From the NCBI GenBank assembly GCA_030704615.1, contig CM060734.1, forward strand, positions 25,856,001 to 25,916,000: a DNA stretch of 60,000 nucleotides. The letters are read 5' to 3'. Position numbers and translations under genes: made by a program. The stretch is from Takakia lepidozioides. Taxonomy: Eukaryota > Streptophyta > Takakiopsida > Takakiales > Takakiaceae. The notes below the pieces were generated by a model that was not told where the DNA came from, made no database searches, and saw nothing but the letters and a program-made list of their open reading frames with translations. Below are positions 55,830 through 60,000 of the stretch, in pieces (within the stretch, counting starts at the first letter, position 1; each line of letters starts with the position of its first letter).

Positions 55830-57430
55830 CGGAAATGAGGTTCCAGATTTCCATCCGGAGTGATTCTTTCGATTGCAGCTGGACGGAAATACGGCGCCGC
55901 ATTTCCGTATTGCATCTTGGTCATGCACCAGAGCAACGGAAATGCGGCACCGAGTTTCCGTTCAGGGGAAACCTTTATACTCTCCAGAACGGAAATGCGG
56001 TACCGCATTTCCGTTCTGATTGAGAATTATAAACAACAGGAACAGAAATGCGGCACCGCATTTCCATCGCAGTCGCACCTTCCGACATACCAGAACAGAA
56101 ATACGGCGCCACATTTCCGTTTTATATCTGACGCATGGAGCTGAGGGATAGAAATGTTGCACTGCATTTCCGTCCTCACAAGACATTCATACTCTCCAGA
56201 ACGGAAATGCGGTAACGCATTTCCATCCAGCAAGCACGGTATGTGAAGGTAGAACGGAAATGCGGTACCGCATTTCCGTTCTGATTGAGAATTATGAACA
56301 ACGGGAACAGAAAAGCGGCACCGCATTTCCGTCCGAGTCGCACTTTCCGACATTCCAGAACGGAAATGCGGCGCCGCATTTTCGTTTTGTATCTGATGCA
56401 AGGAGCCGAGTGCAATTCCGACCGCTTGAGACATTCATACTATCCAGAACGGAAATGCGGTACCGCATTTCCGTTCTGACTGAAAATCGTGAACCATCGG
56501 AACTGAAATGTGGCACCGCATTTCCGCCCGGGTGAGACCTTCATACTCTCCAGAACGGAAATGCGGCACCGCATTTTCGTTCTGATGAAAAATCGTGAAA
56601 CATCGGAACTGAAATGCGATACCGCATTTCCGTTGGAGTCGCACCTTCCGACATTCCAAAACGGAAATGCAGCGCTGCATTTCCGTTCTGTATGTGAGGC
56701 ATGGAGTTGTGGAACGAAAATACGGCACCGTATTTCCACCAAGGTCAGACCTTAATACTCTACAGAACGGAAATGCGCTACCGCATTTCCGTTTTGACTG
56801 AAAATCGTGAACAACGGGAACAGAAATGCGGCACTGCATTTCCGTCCGAGTCGCACCTTCCGACATTCTAGAACGGAAATGCGGCGCCGCATTTCCGTTT
56901 TGTATATGAGGCCTGGAGCTGTGGGACGGAAATGTGGTGCCGCATTTCCATCCATGTGAGACCTTCAAACTTTCTAGACCGGAAATGCGGCACCGCATTT
57001 CCGTTCAGGTGAGACCTCTATACTTTCCCGAACGGAAATGTGGCACGACATTTCCGTTCATCAACTAAGATATGTGAAGGGGGAACGGAAATGCGGTACC
57101 GCATTTCCGTTCAGATTGAAAATCATGAACCACGGGAACTGAAATGTTGTGCCGCATTTCCTTCTGAATCGCACCTTTCGACATTCCAGAACGGAAATGC
57201 AGCGCCGCATTTCCCTTTTGTATCTCATACATGGAGCTGTGGGACGGAAATGCGGCACCGTATTTCCGTTCAACAACTAAGGTATGTGAAGGTGGAACGG
57301 AAATGCGGTGCCGCATTTTCTTCCAACAAGTACGGATGTGTAGCTTCGTGATGGTACTTAACGGAAATGCGGCGCCGCATTCGCATTTTCACTCCAACTC
57401 ATCAGACGGTGGGACGGAAATGCCTTGAAC
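55830..57430. repeat. Palindrome array of transposon 3
   Basis: About 28 palindromes at 50-55 bp intervals (some gaps larger). The typical half is ACGGAAATGCGG, followed by a 0-2 base centre (CA, TA or CG) and its complement. Spacers fall into several recurring types, e.g. containing CATTCATACTCTCCAG, GACTGAAAATCGTGAACCA or GTCGCACCTTCCGACATTCC. Placement between the divergent genes is the same as in transposon 1, and the GGAAATnCGG half-site is shared with it. Confidence 0.9.
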
Positions 57431-57733
57431 TGTGAGCACATGGAGCAACGGAATTGCGGCACATGTCTGCACTCTATCCGACTGAAGTGGCATGAGGCGG
57501 CGCGGCCTGACTGTTGGATAATGATGTTTGTTTTTTGGACGGCAGGCGTACCCTGAACGATTCGAATTTTGTAATGACGCAAAGTCCACAAGGAGACACT
57601 TTCGTCCAACCCTTTTGAACCCAAGTGGTGCATCACCGCCGTTTCATCTTCTTTTGTCGTGTCTCCTCAGTCACCCCTCTCGCGCCCTTTCCATCCGCAC
57701 TCTTCGCCCCTTTTCCCTGTCTTTGTTCTTCTT
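57431..57733. other. Leader of ParB-methyltransferase gene of transposon 3
   Basis: No array copies and no separate gene. C/T-rich sequence from about 57640 to 57733 just before the ATG resembles a 5' untranslated pyrimidine-rich leader. Confidence 0.35.
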
Positions 57734-59947
57734 ATGCTCGAACCTAAGAGGGAGGGAGTGCGTGCACCAGAGAAGAGACATCGTCGCAAGCTCCGAAAAT
57801 TGTACTTTGGACGTAGGCCAATGCCGAAGGGGAGGAAGTTGATGCGTCTACAGGAGGAGATTGCCATCTCGCAGCATCAAGCCACGCAGGCAACCCAGCC
57901 ACCATTGAGAGCTCCGTGCTATCGGGATTCGCAAGCTGATCGAGCACCGAAACCCGCCTCATTTTTCTTCTGCAATTCTTAGACTGTATGCTAGGAGACT
58001 TGACTGCAGAAGATGTTTGCATGCCTAACCGGAAAGGTGGACGTGCTGGAGGGATCGCAGGAATCCGAAGAGCCGCAGGCAGAGTCCGTGGAGCTAGCTG
58101 CAGCACGCACACCCAGCCGATCCACGAGCACGGGTCTTCCTGCCGGTCCTAGCCCTGTGCGTTTCAAGGACGCGGCTTCCAAGGGCAAGTCTTTGCAGTT
58201 CAAAGCCCCAGAGAGCGACTCGCCTTCAAAGGTCATGGAGAATTGCCAGCAGGGGTCTAGCCCTTCTCCAGCAAAGACGAAGAAGAAGCAGCCCGTCCTT
58301 CAACTTGTTTCTGAACCGGACCAGGCCGTTTCCCCCCCACCCAGGCGAATGAAGCAGATTCAATTGCAGCAGACACCTTCACCTGCAAGAATGAGGAAGC
58401 ACAAGGCAATCAGGGGGAGGGCGGAGCAGTCTCCCGCAAAACCGATTCCACGAGCTGAAGCCCAGTTCCTGCTTGATTTCCAGCCTGCTGATGTTGGGGG
58501 CGTCTCTGCTGCAGCGAAGGCAATGGGATCGACCGTCGATCTGGTACCGGAGGAGGGTGCTGCCTCTCAACGTTCTCAGCAAGACCTGACCACAGTTGAG
58601 GAAGACCTGACCACTGAAGGCCCGGAGGAGGCCTCTGCGATTGCAGAATTGTTCGCAAAGATTCCCCAGAGTGCAGCTCCAATTGGGGATGCTCAAGCTG
58701 CTCAGCCCCTGCCGCCACCACCAGAAATGTCTCCGGAGGAATTCCAAAGTGCAGCGGATACAATGTTGGAGGAGACACATAGTAGCATTGGCAGAGTTCT
58801 GGGCAGCAGGGTATTCCAGCGGACTCTTTGAATCCCACTCTGTCGCATGGTCTCCCTTCCCATCGTCAGGCAGGCACTTCCCGGAGATGTGGATAAGCTC
58901 AAGTTTGCATTTCGAGAAGGGTACCGTCTAGGTTCGCCAGCCTTCTACGGTTTCCTTGAGAATGAGGACGGCGAATCTCGTGGACCCACTGCGGAGGAAT
59001 TGTCAACATAGGATACCCACTGGCACACTTGCAACGACGAATTTGAGGCAACACTGAAGGGTGATCTCGACTTCGGCCATATGTCGGGTAAAATGTTCTT
59101 TGTGTGGGACGGGAATCACCGACTTCTTGGCTGGTTGGGAGTACATCAAGCAGAACCATGCCAAGCACATTGGCTGGCATTACATGGTGGAGTGTGTCAT
59201 CCTCAAGGTGAAGGCGGCAGACTCCTCCCTGCTCAAGAATGCCATGGCGGACCTCAACTCGTAAGATAATCATACCCTCCCAAACACGTTCGAAATGCGG
59301 TGCCGCATTTCGGTTTCCAATCTGTTTTGTTTCCGAGCTTTCGTGGACTGAACTGGAGAGTGTGCCTTGCAGGGTCGCTGAAAATGAGTACGTGCATACC
59401 CACATGGCACATATGCTGTATAGGGTGAGGAAAACTGGTCTCACTGATCTGCACATGTTCGCGGAAATGCTGGAGCCCGAGCTCATTCAGAAAGCCGTGG
59501 CAAAAACTGACCAGACATGGTATCGTCTCACTATGGATGGAATGGTGGAGGTGATATACGAAGTAAGTCGTGCTCCCATTTCCCTCTGCTCATCCTTCCC
59601 CAATTTCCGGTAATCTTTCCACATGAATCGAATGTAACGCTTCTGCATGTTTTTGTTGGCAGTCAAACATCAAGCTGGATTTGGCCCATGCCAAACGCTT
59701 CTTCATGGAAAGTGAGGGGCAGGTCAAAACGTTGCAGTCATTGACTGAGCACTTGAAGGAAGCCGGGGTCAAGTCCAGAACGAAATACAAGTCAAAGCTT
59801 GTGAAGCTGGTGGCCATTGCAGATCCGGCACTTGGAAAGGACTTCATCCCCGAGATTGCAAAACACTATTCTCGGGCCATGCAGCCAACCATGCAGTTGG
59901 AGAAACTGCATCACCTCTCAACGGCATGTGTTGAAACGAAAGAGAAG
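57734..59947 (+). pseudogene. ParB/Srx-like domain methyltransferase gene of transposon 3, 5' part (broken, continues past window)
   Basis: Exon 1 from ATG 57734 (MLEPKREG...RRKLRKLYFGRRP) to about 57891 with a GC-type donor (CAG/GCAACC), exon 2 58010-59260, exon 3 59373-59562, exon 4 59663-59947; acceptors and later donors are canonical. Exon 2 has a Pro/Ser/Lys-rich linker and the ParB-like domain (IPLCRMVSLPIVRQALPGD; KMFFVWDGNHRLLGWL). It is damaged by TGA at 58829 (Arg CGA expected), TAG at 59009 (Trp expected) and a frameshift near 59130. Exons 3-4 (HTHMAHMLYRV, TWYRLTMDGMVEV, HAKRFFMESEG, SRTKYKSKLVKLVAIADPALG) are well preserved and align with transposon 1. The methylase part should lie beyond 60000. 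Confidence 0.7.
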
Positions 59948-60000
59948 GTGATGTTTCAATTCACTGAAGTTCCTTCCTAGCAATAGCCACTCTTCTTCCT

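Larger units (their letters stand above)
51035..60000. mobile_element. Large Mutator-like DNA transposon 3 (right end outside window)
   Basis: The left end GAGGTTTACTATTTTATGAG matches the transposase-side end of transposon 1. Gene order is reversed relative to elements 1 and 2: transposase on the minus strand (51844-55448), palindrome array (55830-57430), ParB-methyltransferase gene on the plus strand (57734 onward). It interrupts the coiled-coil ORF region of element A. If the size matches its relatives, about 4-5 kb lie beyond the window. Confidence 0.8.

Overview
This 60 kb window is a nest of transposable elements. I see no ordinary host locus, apart from one decayed plastid-protein-like gene carried inside a retrotransposon. 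Multi-exon genes with GT-AG (and GC-AG) introns, Ty3/gypsy retroelements and a cytosine methyltransferase inside a Ty3/gypsy polyprotein point to a large, repeat-rich plant-lineage genome. A charophyte (streptophyte) alga such as Chara fits best, but that assignment is inference.

Layout. (1) 1-4040: decayed Ty3/gypsy element R1 (+), cut off on both sides. (2) 4041-17537: large DNA transposon 1. (3) 17538-18368: gag fragment of Ty3 element A (+). (4) 18369-44127: Ty3 element B (- strand), inserted in the gag/nucleocapsid region of A. Its LTRs are 356 bp over their common part and it has an AAGA target duplication. B encodes gag, zinc knuckles, protease, a C5 DNA methyltransferase, RT, RNase H, and an integrase ending in a PHD finger. 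(5) 20796-34704: large DNA transposon 2, inserted in B exactly between RNase H and integrase, with a 9-bp target duplication. (6) 44128-51034: remainder of A (nucleocapsid, protease, RT/RNase H/integrase, then a coiled-coil downstream region). (7) 51035-60000: large DNA transposon 3, opposite orientation, running off the window.

The most unusual content is the family of three large (two are about 13.5-13.9 kb) DNA transposons. Each has degenerate terminal inverted repeats with subterminal CATGAGC/CGTGAGCC motifs. Each carries a Mutator-like (DDE plus SWIM zinc finger) transposase gene on one side. Reading outward in the opposite direction is a multi-exon gene encoding a ParB/sulfiredoxin-like domain followed by a beta-class amino-methyltransferase (motif IV before motif I). 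Each also holds a long array of short palindromes: between the two genes in elements 1 and 3, and probably inside the first intron of the methyltransferase gene in element 2. The palindrome sequence differs from element to element, but elements 1 and 3 share a half-site (GGAAATnCGG). Element 1 has a broken transposase and an almost intact methyltransferase gene; element 3 has an intact transposase and a broken ParB exon.

Both a class I element (B, C5 methylase plus PHD reader) and class II elements (ParB plus amino-methylase) in this window therefore carry their own DNA-modification genes. The in-frame stops of element B are almost all TAG at positions where glutamine CAG is plausible. Its LTR copies differ only by transitions. 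This fits decay by deamination of methylated CHG cytosines, although stop-codon readthrough cannot be excluded.
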